Shown here in pieces: positions 36,619-49,400 of a stretch of 64,000 nt of DNA. The stretch spans positions 7,054,330-7,118,329 of the forward strand of contig NC_092702.1 in the NCBI RefSeq assembly GCF_964275005.1, given 5' to 3'. Within the stretch, counting starts at the first letter, position 1, and the number at the start of each line of letters is the position of its first letter. The notes below the pieces were generated by a model that was not told the origin of the DNA, did not search any database, and saw only the letters and a program-made list of their open reading frames with translations. The position numbers were made by a program, and so were the translations under genes. This stretch comes from Diadema setosum. Lineage: Eukaryota; Echinodermata; Echinoidea; Diadematoida; Diadematidae.

Positions 36619-37183
36619 TGACTCACACTCACATACTTTTCACCCTATGGAATCCTTGGAAACGCTGGGGATGGGGTCTCGGTATATAGTGATGTGTTAG
36701 GTCTCAGTAAAACAGGAATACCAGGCATCGCCAAATCGTTTACAACATCATATAGGAGCTAGATTAATAGCTAGCGGTTCCCGATCTATAGCTTTATGGA
36801 AACAACATAATTACAATTTAATGATATTCACACGATTCATGACAATAGATCACAAGATTGCAAAAAATTGAATCCATTGTTCACCAAAAGGGAGACCATA
36901 AGCGTAACGGCTCAAAATCAATATCAGCTGTTCATGATCCTACAAAGCCCGGTTATGTATAGCCTTTATAGCATAGACGCCTGAACTACGTTTGCGTCAC
37001 TTAATGAATCAACATACCACCACGAATTGTGGTGGTAAATAAACATTGTGTCTATGCAACAGCAAGGTTGTAAAAAAAGCGATTCAGTATAAAGTCTTTT
37101 GATGTTATTAACCTACTTGACACATAAACCCGCTTGTCTTCTGGTGCCTATTATGTCGTTTGATTTATTCATGTGTCTGAAAC

Positions 37184-37647
37184 CATGGACCCAATAAGCC
37201 AGTTCGGGGTTCCACTTTGAGCATGAGCAGAAAAAGGTCATCTGTACCAGCAGAGCATGTTGGTTTTTTATTCACCGAGATAAGCATCTGTGATGTAATG
37301 ATTATTCACGTGATCATTATGAGTGGTGCTTGCCAGCACATCCACCTGACAGCAAAAGTGGTATTTGACAATATCAATAGAAAAAGATTGTTGATGCATT
37401 CAATGCAAAATAATGACATGGATGCTTTCCAAAGTGCTAATTGATGGATCATTCTGGTCACCTGGTCTACGCAAGTTCATTCTTTGTTTGAACATGACTG
37501 ATGAATTCCATAAATTGTTGCGTGGGGTAAGCTAAAATACCTTCTCTCGCTTGAAAACTCGTGGAGTGCCTAATCAACTGAGAAAGAAGAAAGGTCATTT
37601 GTACCGTTGTGCCCATGAGCTAACCCCGAACTGGCTTATACACATGG
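37184..37647. mobile_element. 464-bp MITE, AATAAGCCAGTTCGGGGTT ends
   Basis: The left part CCATGG, AATAAGCCAGTTCGGGGTT and AAAGGTCATCTGTAC is matched inverted on the right by GTACCGTTG, AACCCCGAACTGGCTTAT and CCATG-like bases (…ACATGG). The short frame at 37217-37444 lies inside and has no recognisable domain. Confidence 0.75.
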
Positions 37648-38769
37648 ACATTCATCGTATCGTTAATTAATTCATGCACCTGTACATCTCAAAAGCGCCA
37701 CAAAGACATTTTTAGCATGCTTCACTGCTTTGATCCCATGATCGTTACCGCCAGCAAGCCGGGAGAAGAACAAGACGGAGATTCGAGAAATCTAAAAGTA
37801 TGTGCGCAGAAGAAAATAATTCACAAAAATCAAATAAAGTGAATGTGCAGTTGTGGTGTATGTTAGGAAATCATACCACAAACAATTTCGCTAGGGAGAA
37901 GCAGGTATTTTTTAAAAGAAAGCTAACATTTTGGTAGAATGATTGTCATTTGTGATTTCAATATTTCACTTTTCCGCAGCTTATTTCAGGGCAAAAAGGG
38001 ACGATAATGGTAGAGAACAGGTATATCTTGCCAGTAGGCAAGGTCTTATGCGTGTGCGAAAATGTGCGAATCAGCAATTACCCATCTTTTGACACAAAAT
38101 TTGTCATGATCTCAGGTTTGCTGCTCCTCATCATCTGTATCTATTCAAAGACATTCCGTCTGAAAAGAGCACATCAGCGAATTAAGACTGAAATGAGGGA
38201 AACGATTCTTTTGTTAGTGTCGATACATGATCACACAATCGTTATTGTCCAGACACCTGAATGTTACTCATTAAGATGCACAGAATCATGTATCGGCGAC
38301 GATCATTACATCAAAGAAAGCCTGCCGTGAACAGTCCGTGTATATTAGGTCCATGCTGAAACGCGTAGGCTGATATGACTTTCCCATCACCGTGGCGTCA
38401 CGATATTCATTCACCTCACCCTCTTTTGTTTTATTTCTTTTTTCCCTCCCCAATTTTTCCCTTTTCCGTTTCTGCATCCTTTCCCGTCGCCCTTGCCATG
38501 TTCGTTCTATTTTCCCTCCCTCCCTCTTTTCGCTTTGTTTGTTTTTTTTTTGTTTTTGCCTTTCCCTATTCTCTTACACCCCTTTCCTTTCCCGTACGTA
38601 GAAAGTCTGATTCCCGATCTCACTTTCCTTCCCATTCTCTCACCCTCCCCCAATTCCTCCTCTCGTCCCATAACCTCACCTTTCTTTTTTTCACCCTCCA
38701 TTCCTCATGCCCTATTTCCTGGCCGCTTAAACATTCCCTCCCTCCTTTCAATTCCTATGTTATTCGTCA

Positions 38770-38892
38770 CCTCTTTCCCCCTTCCCCCTTCCTCCTCCTC
38801 CACTTCTTCTTCTTCTTCCTTGTCGTCGTCCTCCTCCTCCTTATCATCAACATCATCATCATCATCATCACCACCACCACCACCATCATCAA
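38770..38892 (+). repeat. CTC/CTT/CAT/CAC triplet tract
   Basis: Low-complexity pyrimidine-rich triplets. Long Ser/Phe/Pro-rich frames across it are artefacts. Confidence 0.85.
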
Positions 38893-39827
38893 TTTCGTTA
38901 AAATTGAGAGTAATCCGGAAATGAGAAAAAAAATATCGTTCCCTTTTTAATCATCATTGTCGACTTTTGCGTATAACATCTCTGTGTTCATCGTACACCT
39001 CATTTATTCAAGGTGATATCCTGTGATTGCGACGCAGCAATCTGAAAGGTTCAATTTGAAAAATGTCCTGTTTTGGAATGCCTCTAATGCACGAGCACAC
39101 AAATTGATTCATCCCTGCAGCGTTCTCGCCCGATCTTTTTTTTTTTTTTTTTTAAATTATCCATGAACATGTGTATTGGTAAAGCATGACTCAATGTCAC
39201 ATTTGTATAACTCTCTAATGACATAATGAAAGCATGTGAAAAAGAGAAATGCCAAACACAACTGTACCCGCTCTGTAAACTGTTGCCTACGTCTGCCAAC
39301 CTTCTCCTCCCCCTGTGATCATTTTTGAAAAGATTATATCTTTCTCTTCCTTTGACAAAATACTCTCCCTTATATTTTCGTGATTTTACAGTTTTCATTG
39401 CATTTTGTTCAGCTGATAAACGTTCAGGTACACATTAATTCACTGTGTTTTTAGTAAAAACCTGCAGGTATCCCACTTGCTCACTTTCCCGAGTTTCAAT
39501 TTACTTAAGAAAACATGTATGATTATACACAAGCTAAGCTCCTTTCTCATATCACAAATACTATACTAAAAAGAGTAACGCATTTGTTTTGTCGATGCCT
39601 GCTAGTTGTTGCACTATTCCTCGCCATCCTACTATAATTGTTTTCATATTTACGAAAAAGAAAGAAAATAAGAGAGACAGAAAGAAAAAAAAAACACTGC
39701 CAAAACTAAATAGTGAAGTTCATGTTAATGTGAATCTCATCTTGCATAGCTGAGAATGAAAATTACCCGTCAGAGTTGGCTGCATGATAATTATTTTGAT
39801 CGAAACAAACCTAATTAGGGGGACCAA

Positions 39828-39907
39828 GCGTGTAAGACCCCTCGTAGTCGCCACGTTATCACCACGGTGATGCGAGGACCTCAGCTCAAATATGCTGTCT
39901 TACACGC
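39828..39907. repeat. 80-bp hairpin-ended sequence
   Basis: GCGTGTAAGAC (39828-39838) and GTCTTACACGC (39897-39907) are exact inverted copies, about 460 bases upstream of the mucin-like start codon. Either a small MITE or a chance palindrome in a regulatory region. Confidence 0.45.
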
Positions 39908-40366
39908 CTGTCTCAGTTCCCATTACTCCGACAGCCTCCCTCCGCCTGAATTTGAACAAATTTGATCAAGTCCAATGTCGACGAAAAAGAAAAAAAAACA
40001 ACAACAAATAGAATACGCACGCCAAGGCTTAGTCAACATATCTCTCGATCTATGAAAAAAAAAAATAGTGCTTATCAGAAAGGGGGGGGGGAACCCCTTT
40101 CGAACCAATGCCATATATGCAGCTCCGCAATGATTGTTGCTATGGGAACACTCCGCTTAATGTGGAGCATTGATTTCGTGTCACGATCCGATATTTCTTT
40201 GCTTGAACATAGAGCGATCATCGTGATCGGTTGATTGTAGCTATATCTGGTCTTTGGAATCTGCCACGCCAACCTGCCAAGCAAGAAACTCCAAGAGTTT
40301 TTCAGTTGGATTAATATCTATCAGGAACTGTCTATACGCGGGAGGAATTTAGAACAAAGCGAAAAA

Positions 40367-40427
40367 ATGGAGCTCTTTAGGGTCTTGCTACTGATATTTG
40401 CAGTGCTGCCTGTTGTTTTTTCCGCAA
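40367..40427 (+). CDS. Mucin-like gene exon 1: signal peptide
   Basis: MELFRVLLLIFAVLPVVFSA plus one base, donor GTGAGT. A textbook signal peptide: short polar start, 14 hydrophobic residues and a small-residue end (F-S-A). The upstream context AAAAAATGG is reasonable for initiation. Confidence 0.85.
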
Positions 40428-43400
40428 GTGAGTATTAGTGAGTCGGTAGATCGAATTGGAATGAATTAGTCCTTCATAAGCTAGCTACCATCGCTGCAGC
40501 GCAGGCAAGGGGTGTCCATATATGGGGCGCCGTCAGGCAGCTGAACTCGGCTTGTTTGTGAAGAGCGATTAATTTCTCACTTGGCAAAATATACGATAGC
40601 TTTAATTCGTTTTGATGCTTTAAGATGACTGCTGATCATAATTTCGATTACAAGGACCGATAATACCTGAAGAGATTTAACTGCATTCAAGATTTGTACT
40701 TGGTTTAGATACTTCTAGTCAAACGTGGTGTTGCAAATCGCTACTGGTCAAGTTTGACATTAATTGTGCGAGCGAAGAGAGATTTTTTTTTTTAACATAG
40801 TGGCCCTTCAAAGAGGTCATAGTTCTTATGATAAGTGTACATAAAAAGATAGTGACCCTTCAAAGAGGTCATAGTTCTTATGATAACTGTACATAAAAAG
40901 GTTGTATCGTAGGCCTACTAGCATTGACTAGTATTTGGTGTAGAATTGTGCCTGTCTCGGAACTCTTTTTTTTTTTAATCTGTAATGTCGGTGGAATACA
41001 GTGAACACGCCTTCCTGTGGAAATCTAATGGATCCGGTGGCCTAATGAAAATCTAATAGAAGGATAAATTATGTGTAGCATATCAAGACTTTTACAGTCA
41101 TACCTGGCAGTCATAGCAATAGAAAAACAAAGAACCTGATCGTTCTAACCTCCACCCCCCCCCCACCCTCCCTCACACACTCTCATTGCATTAATTTTAC
41201 TGCAGATATATAGCTTTGGAACTAAATTCACTCATGGACTGCACTTTCGAATACTTGCGAATATTTGCAAGTATTTGAAATATTGAAGATAACATCTGAC
41301 CATGATGCAGGTGGAAAAATTGAATGTAGCAGTAAATGTTTCATAGTCGCTCTTCGTAGTTATTCATAAAGTATGATTTTGGCTGCTGGCATTAATTGCA
41401 TAAGACTTGCTCATTCACGTATTTAGCCTCAAACCGAACTAACCCTCAGCACTGCTCAGTGTGCTTTCAGTACCGATGGGTACAGAAAACCCCTTAGAAT
41501 TATACACGTTGTCCAAAGTAACTGGACAAGAAAGGGTCATGATCTAAATAATGAGGCTACGACATCCATCGTGATTTGTTTCAGTGACGCCGTGACACTA
41601 TTCATGAAGACGGTTGATTTTCATTAAAGATGAAATATTGAGGAACTGGTTATTGCTTGTGTAACAAAAACTCGCGTACAAAGCGTTCAATGTATCAAAC
41701 CTTTTTGAACGTCATGGTAAATTTGGGAGGAGTTGTGACAAATTTTGACCATAGCACACACACTCGCATACATGAAAAAAAAAACACATTTCAAATTTAA
41801 TGTAGTGTCCATTATGAGAACGTAATCAGGTGCATTGAAACGGGTGAAATACTTGATGCCCAAGCATTTCTGTTTGTTGAACAGTTTGATGCTTTGGAAT
41901 AATCTCCGACATGCCATTAGACGGAATGGATATCATTGAGTCATTCAATAGCAGTTTCAAACATTTCTATAAACAAATTTCTTTCGGCAATCTTCTATAC
42001 GTGAATTTTTTTCACGCTGATGATATGCTTATGCCATGTTGCGACGATGCACATATCTTTTCTGTAGTAGGTGTGCGCTACAAGTGCACACTTGTTATCT
42101 TTATCATCACCATCGTTATCAGTATGAAATTTTAAAACTATAAATTCCATCTTAATCAGTCCCAGCTGCGAAAGGTTGTTTTACATTTTTGTCGTTTTAT
42201 TGCGATGTGTATTTCAACTTCTTTTCATTTCTTTTTTTTTTTTTGTTTCACCCAGCAAATTTTGATTTAATGATTCCTATCTCTCTCAGTAAAAAAAAAA
42301 AAGAAACAAACTTGTCAGAAAAGATAACTACAATTTGTATTTCTTTTCCGAATAGTATATGTGTTCTCTTGCAATCTACATTGATGTTTCATATGATATT
42401 GTTGTGAATGTGGGTTTATTTCGCCTAATTCGTCTTCAATTTTGTGTTTTCTGTCATTAGCTACCGACACCGTTACCATCATGGCGACAAGTACGTATTA
42501 CTGAACAGTGAATAAGTTGTTATTTCCAAACATAGATTTCAGTGTAAATTTATTCTGCAGACTTTTACCAAATAATGTGCTTAGTATGGCTCTTCCCATG
42601 AATTCTACGCAATTAGTATCGATTTGCGTTCACACTTTTTACAAAGGAGAAATTCCACGGATTTTCAGGGTCCATTTTTATTTTTCTCTACATCGTACGA
42701 GAAGAGTATTCAAATACTGCTATATGTATTGTTGGTTTCCATTCACGTCCATTGCTTCAATGCGTTTACGTATGTGTGTGTTGCAGTATATGATTATTTT
42801 GTCTGTTCGTTTGTCTGTGATGGCTATTTGTTTCTGTGTTTGGTCACTAGCCGACGGCGCCGCAACAACACAAATGACGTCAAATACTGGTCAGTCTTTT
42901 TTTTTCTTTCCTTTTTTTTTACAAGAGAGAACTTTAAACGTGACTTCATTTTGAAAGACCACTAGAATTCGAACAAACCACATCGAACACGTTGTCGATG
43001 GAAAAAGAAACAATAGCGCAAAAATGACAATAATAAATCAAGTTCAACTTTGTGTGTGTTCTCAAAACATAATTGTCAAAATAATAATTGATGACTGTTA
43101 ATTTCTTTATTAGTTTTTCATTTTATTTTCTTGCCGTAATTCCTTTCATTTTAACAAATTTGGCAAGCCGATTTGCTTCAGATTGGTCCCATATTCAAGT
43201 AATGTACGAGAAGAGTATTCAGATACTGCTATATGTATTGTTGGTTTCCATTCACGTCCATTGCTTTAATGCGTTTACGTATGTGTGTGTTGCAGTATAT
43301 GATTATTTTGTCTGTTCGTTTGTCTGTGATGGCTATTTGTTTCTGTGTTTGGTCACTAGCCGACGGCGCTGCAACAACACAAATGACGTCAAATACTGGT

Positions 43401-46400
43401 CAGTCTTTTTTTTTCTTTCCTTTTTTTTTACAAGAGAGAACTTTAAACGTGACTTCATTTTGAAAGACCACTAGAATTCGAACAAACCACATCGAACACG
43501 TTGTCGATGGAAAAAGAAACAATAGCGAAAAAATGACAATAATAAATCAAGTTCAACTTTGTGTGTATTCTCAAAACATAATTGTCAAAATAATAATTGA
43601 TGACTGTTCATTTCTTTATTAGTTTTTCATTTTATTTTCTTGCCGTAATTCCTTTCATTTTAACAAATTTGGCAAGCCGATTTGCTTTAGATTGGTCCCA
43701 TATTCAAGTAATGTACGAGAAGAGTATTCAGATACTGCTATATGTATTGTTGGTTTCCATTCACGTCCATTGCTTTAATGCGTTTACGTATGTGTGTGTT
43801 GCAGTATATGATTATTTTGTCTGTTCGTTTGTCTGTGATGGCTATTTGTTTCTGTGTTTGGTCACTAGCCGACGGCGCCGCAACAACACAAATGACGTCA
43901 AATACTGGTCAGTCTTTTTTTTCTTTCCTTTTTTTTTTTACAAGAGAGAACTTTAAACGTGACTTCATTTTGAAAGACCACTAGAATTCGAACAAACCAC
44001 ATCGAACACGTTGTCGATGGAAAAAGAAACAATAGCGAAAAAATGACAATAATAAATCAAGTTCAACTTTGTGTGTATTCTCAAAACATAATTGTCAAAA
44101 TAATAATTGATGACTGTTCATTTCTTTATTAGTTTTTCATTTTATTTTCTTGCCTTAATTCCTTTCATTTTAACAAATTTGGCAAGCCGATTTGCTTCAG
44201 ATTGGTCCCATATTCAAGTAATGTGCAGTTCAATGTTTCCAGGTTAGCATGACTGTACAGTGTCGGGCTGTTAACGATCGCCCCGACACTGTACAGGCAT
44301 GCTAACCTAAAAAACATTAAACCGCACATTACTTGAATATGAGACCAATCTGAAGCGTATAATTTTCACACAACAATAGATATATATTGTAATCTTAAAT
44401 GAATCCCACAAGGATTGGAACAATCACCCCCAGCATTCCCACTGATTCCCACTGATCAGTTACTAGCCATCCCCTTTAACCTGTATAATGATCTTATCAT
44501 ATATGACTAAAACCCCTCTATGGAAAAAAAAAAGTATCAAAATGAAAATTGTATTTTATAAATAAATCACCCGCCCCCTTTTTTGTGCCAAGTCAATCCA
44601 TATCAGCTATTCTATTATACATTATTTTGATCACTAGCTCCGATTCAGCCACAACTGCTGTGTGTGACAACAGATACTATAATCTGTGGTTTTATTTTCC
44701 AAACATAATGCAGCTTTGTTTTCGAGAATACTATTATAAATGAATTAAAGCTTCCTTCATGTTTTTTTTTTCAACTGACATTCAAAGACAAATTTTTATT
44801 TTGTTTGAAAAGAATAAAAGATGAAAATCAGAAATCTATTTTGGCGTTTATTCATTGCATAAAAACATTCAAAATGCTAAGAATAATAATCATTTGTTGT
44901 TGTATCATTCTTTTTGTCTTTCGTTCGCGTTTGTTTTAGTGTGATTTTATTGTTGTTGTTTTTAGTTTTCAGTTTCAGGTGTGCAGGCCGACTTATATTA
45001 CAGGCCATCCACATTTTCTACTCAGCTCTTTTAAATGTTTTCAGCGTTTCGCGGTAGGCTTGGTTTACAGTAACATTTATCTAGAATTTATCATACCTGA
45101 ATAAATCGTCTATAAGAAAAGGGTTTACTGATATCAACATTTTGTTCAGAATATTTCATCCTCCGTTGTTTAATTTTCGTTTTGCTTTTGTTCACTAGAT
45201 GCCAATGATATGACCACAGTGGGTACGGATCATTCTCTTTCCTTTTTGAAAATCGATTTTTAATGTAACATCATTCTCAATGCATCTGATCATCATACAG
45301 TCGAATTTAATTTCATCTCAGTTTGTATACAAAAAAAAAAATGCAAATGTTGACACTTAGTTTTAACGAACAAACAAGTACAGATAAGTCCATGTTGATA
45401 TAGGGCACATTTATAAGACACATATAATTGTGATGTTTTTTTTTTTTTTTTAAAGAGTGAAAAGATACAAAATGCTTTCGTTGGCAAACACTGCAGACCA
45501 CCACCTTAAGCTGTAGTCTGATTTTAATAGTTAGCTTTCGAAACAAATTGTACCTAGTAATGGGCAGCAATCTACTGCATAAACGTTTTGTATGAAGAAT
45601 ATAACAAAAAGCGTTGAATAATGTGAGATTTGCATGAACTTTAAATTAATGAAATTTTTATATATTATAAATGAAGTAGGTACAAAATTAATTCCAGGTT
45701 TTTCTACATGATTCTTGTCCGATAGGCTGTCAAATTACATTGCCCAGAGAATAATAAATTTGATTCTACTTTCACATTTTGTTGGACGTATGAATGGTTA
45801 AAAGAAAATCCAAAATGTTTTACGTTCTTCTATACGTTTCCTTTCTCTGCTGTACCCTTGTTTATTTTTGCTTTGTGTCGTACTGTTTTGTTCTGTTAAT
45901 AGGAGTGCATTTATAATCGTCAGTTTCGTAAACTGATATTTGAACATTGATCAATAACCTCTGCCGAACGATCACAGGCTGTTTAGCTTTTCTCGTTTAC
46001 CCACATGGAATCTTATGGTAACATTTTAAGCAAAATTTATGCTTGTAAAAATAACTGGTCAAAACGCCGTGAGAAATACAGCCTATTTACGAAAATACTC
46101 CTTTGCGTAATTATTTGCGTGGGTTTTGTCAATCGTTGATTTTTTAAGTCTATATCCTTTTTTTTCAATGGGCACAACAGGAGGTACAACAGAAGATTCG
46201 ACAGGTATGTAACATCAAATATTTTCTTATTAGAATTGATTGTATCTTGAAAATTTTTGCCGTAAAATCTGTCCACTTGCTCTCATGTTATATGTGTTTA
46301 AACTGCAACGGGATAAATAAGATAAAATGCAACAAGTGTTATTGTTTTGTCTGTTTATCTTGATTCTTTTCCTAAATGCAATCTTGGGTATTATTTTGCA

Positions 46401-49400
46401 AAAATGCATTTTTTTTTTCGTCTTGTAGCTGTCAATCTGTTTTGTTGGCTATGTGTCATGCTTTGTTTTGTATTTCCTGAAATATCCGCAAGGTTTGAAA
46501 ATCGTTGATATTCTGTACAAAATACTCGTAGACTATAAAATATATGGATGTTTGAATTTGGTGGGGGTTTTTTGTTTACTTTTTGTTTTCATTTTATAAT
46601 GTTTATTTTGATTTGCTTTGTGGATTTTTTTATTGTTGTTGGGTGATTTTTTTCCCTTGGCAGTATACTTCACAGTAAAAAACAAAAAACAAAAAACGAA
46701 GTCTTATAGCTCCTTAAAAAAAAGAAAAAAAAAGTCCTATAGCTCCTGGCCAAAGAGCAGTGGGTAAGAAAGGCTATTACAGAAAATGATTTAACGACCG
46801 TCAATTTTCGTTTCTTTTATTGATTCATTTTCTCTTTGTATGTGCATGTTTGTGCTTCTATTACCGCATAGTCACCGAACCTATGACCACAGGTGCAGGA
46901 GGTATACCTACCACTCTTTGTATTTCAGATGTTCAAATACATAATATCACATAGATCTTCTTTCGATCCTTGTTTCTTATACACCACACCTATCCCCTTT
47001 GGGCCCCGTGGTCCATGATAAGGCTGCAACGTTCTTTTTCCAGTGCACCCTGTCTTTAAAAATTGGCTTTGATTTGCTCCATGATGTCCATTCCATTGAC
47101 TTCCTTTCCTTCTCTTTCGTTCGTCTTCATGTTTTCTTAGGGCGCCCTTTACTTTTCTTCTACCTTCTGGTAACCATGTGAGGGCTGTCATGCTGTGAAT
47201 GTCAGTCATCCATTTCCATCTCCTGCCTTTGACTTCATCACTGATCCTTGCCATGTAGGTTTTCTAAAGTGCGTCATCATTGGATATGTCACAAGTACTA
47301 TGGCCATCTGACTTAAGAATATTCTCAAACACATGACTTCAAATATGTCCAACTTCTTGTTATCACTTTCGTTATTTTTCTTGTCTCATATCCGTATGGC
47401 AGGACTGTTATTGCAAGTGATTTGAATAGTCTTCCCTTGGTGTTTAGAGCAAATTTCAAAGAAATCCATTTTCTTGAGCTTGATGAAAGACACAATTGAT
47501 CTTGAATTTCTTTCATGCCCTTTGAGCACTCAGACTGAGTGATAAAGGGCATTTCGCATTTCCCTTTATAATTATTATTATTATTATTATCATTATTATA
47601 CCGCTGTTAAATGATCATCTCCTCCTCTGCCTTGTTTGCTACTTTGGCGCTTCTTTAAGCAATCTGATCTTCCAACAATCTACGACTATTCTGCCTGTCG
47701 AAACTGTTGGATATATTGTTTATTTTCAGTAGACTTCCGTTTTCTTGATTATGTACCTCAGTTGAGCCCAATTTTAGCTGCAAAATCATTTAGTTCCGAT
47801 ACATTTAACTGCATTATATGTTGAATGTTTGATGAGAGAATGCAAAGTCATCGGCAAATTCGAAATCTTCTTATTTTGGCATAAATTTCCACCAGATCCC
47901 TGTGTTATTTATTTTTGTAGTATTCTTAGTAATCCAGTCCGCCACGATCAGAAAGATAAAACTAGACAAGGACGTCACCTTGCTTCAAGCTCCTGTTTTC
48001 ACCTTGAGCCATTTAGAATCCTCTCGTTTTTCTAATACAGTGTAGTCTACATTCACTGTCTTCATACAAAATATATATTATTTGGCTATTTTTTGGTGGA
48101 ATTCAATAGCTTGCCATTATTTTCCACGGGTGCACATCACGAGTCGGACTGCAACGAGTCATAGAGGCCACGACTTACACAGCCCACGAGTAATATAGCC
48201 CACGAGTCATACAGCCCACCAGCTGTACACTAACTGAACAAGACCCATGAGCTCGGCATCAATTAAAATAGGCCCACGAGCAGACCCATGCGTCCGTCAC
48301 TAGGCCAACAAGACTCACGAGTCCGACACTGGGCAAAGAAGGCTCACGAGTCCGACATTACTAAACTGTATGGGCTTATGTTCGCAGTGTCGGTCTCTTG
48401 AGCCTTTTTGGCCTATAGTTTCGGATTCGTGAGCCTTGTTTGTCTAGGGTCAGACTCATGGGCCGTATTTGGCTATTGTCGAGTAGTGGGCCTTTCTGCG
48501 TATAAGTGTCGAGCTCGGGCCGTATGACTCACGGAGCTTTTTTTCAATGTCGAACTCGTGGGCTGCATGTCGAATGTCGTGGGCTGCAATTCAATGTCGA
48601 ACTGATGTCGGGCTGGTGGGATGGCCCCTTTTCCTTTGGCTCTCTAGATGTTCTTAGTCAAACGCCATCTCCAAGTCCAAAATTGTAACATGTTATAAAG
48701 TAAACTGTCATTCTGCAACTTGCTCGATTATGTAACGAAATGTAACTTTCTGCTTACCTATATTTCCCTCTCTTCTGAATCCAGCTTGTTCATCCCTCAA
48801 TATGTTATTCACTCCATTCCTTATCACTTAGCACTCTACCAAATGTTATTCTTGGAAGTGATATTAATGTTATCCCTCTCCAATTACCACATTCTCTTTT
48901 TTTATTAAACTATCACACGAAAGAATTATGATACCCACCACGAAGCAGTCAATTATAGCAAACAACGAATTTGTTAACAAAGAATTCATACAGTAGGATG
49001 CATTCCCAATTATTGGTTTTGTTTGGAAGGCTTTATAATTCTCCAATTAGAATTGCCTATTAATGTTAGTAGCGTTTTGTGCATTTATGCTATATCTGTC
49101 ATTTTCGTAGTTTGTTTTGCGTCTTTTATTATGTGTATTTTTTCTTGATTTTACAGCAAATATTTGCAAAAACAGCAGCAAGGCATAACAAATAATTATA
49201 CCATTATGTTTTTCGCTTCGTTAATTGATCGTTTTTATGTTTCACTTACTATAGCTACTGCACCTTCAAATACAGTTACACCAGGTATTTTTACACTCTC
49301 TATTCGCACATTCCACCTTATCTACCTTTTCTACCTTTAAGCACTGTTATAGATTGTGATATGACATATCGTATTACATGACATGATATACTGTCATATG

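Larger units (their letters stand above)
36200..40366. other. Intergenic DNA upstream of the mucin-like gene
   Basis: No supported gene. Holds a (CA)n tract, a MITE at 37184-37647, a pyrimidine-rich C/T stretch at 38400-38830 running into CAT/CAC triplets, and a small hairpin at 39828-39907. A 107-codon frame at 38007-38330 has one hydrophobic stretch but no recognisable family. Confidence 0.5.
42695..44223 (+). repeat. Three tandem 509-bp units, each carrying one exon
   Basis: Units begin with GTACGAGAAGAGTATTC at 42695, 43204 and 43713. Exons, splice sites and intron sequence are duplicated together with very few differences. The third unit ends at TTCAAGTAATGT, where a hairpin element begins. 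Confidence 0.95.

Noticed and set aside
38007..38330. 107-codon frame with one hydrophobic segment
   Set aside because: No family resemblance, no splice support and composition like the surrounding intergenic DNA. Kept only as a note.
38375..38950. 191-codon Ser/Phe/Pro-rich frame
   Set aside because: Produced by a pyrimidine-rich low-complexity tract; several frames are open for the same reason.
42508..43984. Long overlapping plus-strand frames with hydrophobic runs (YCWFPFTSIA and similar)
   Set aside because: They run through the introns and splice sites of the 509-bp units in other frames and repeat only because the DNA is triplicated.
44640..44675. Possible further mini-exon (CACTAG followed by a Ser/Thr-coding stretch)
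   Set aside because: No donor gives a phase 1 to 1 exon; the Thr-rich reading is in the wrong phase. Perhaps a decayed cassette.
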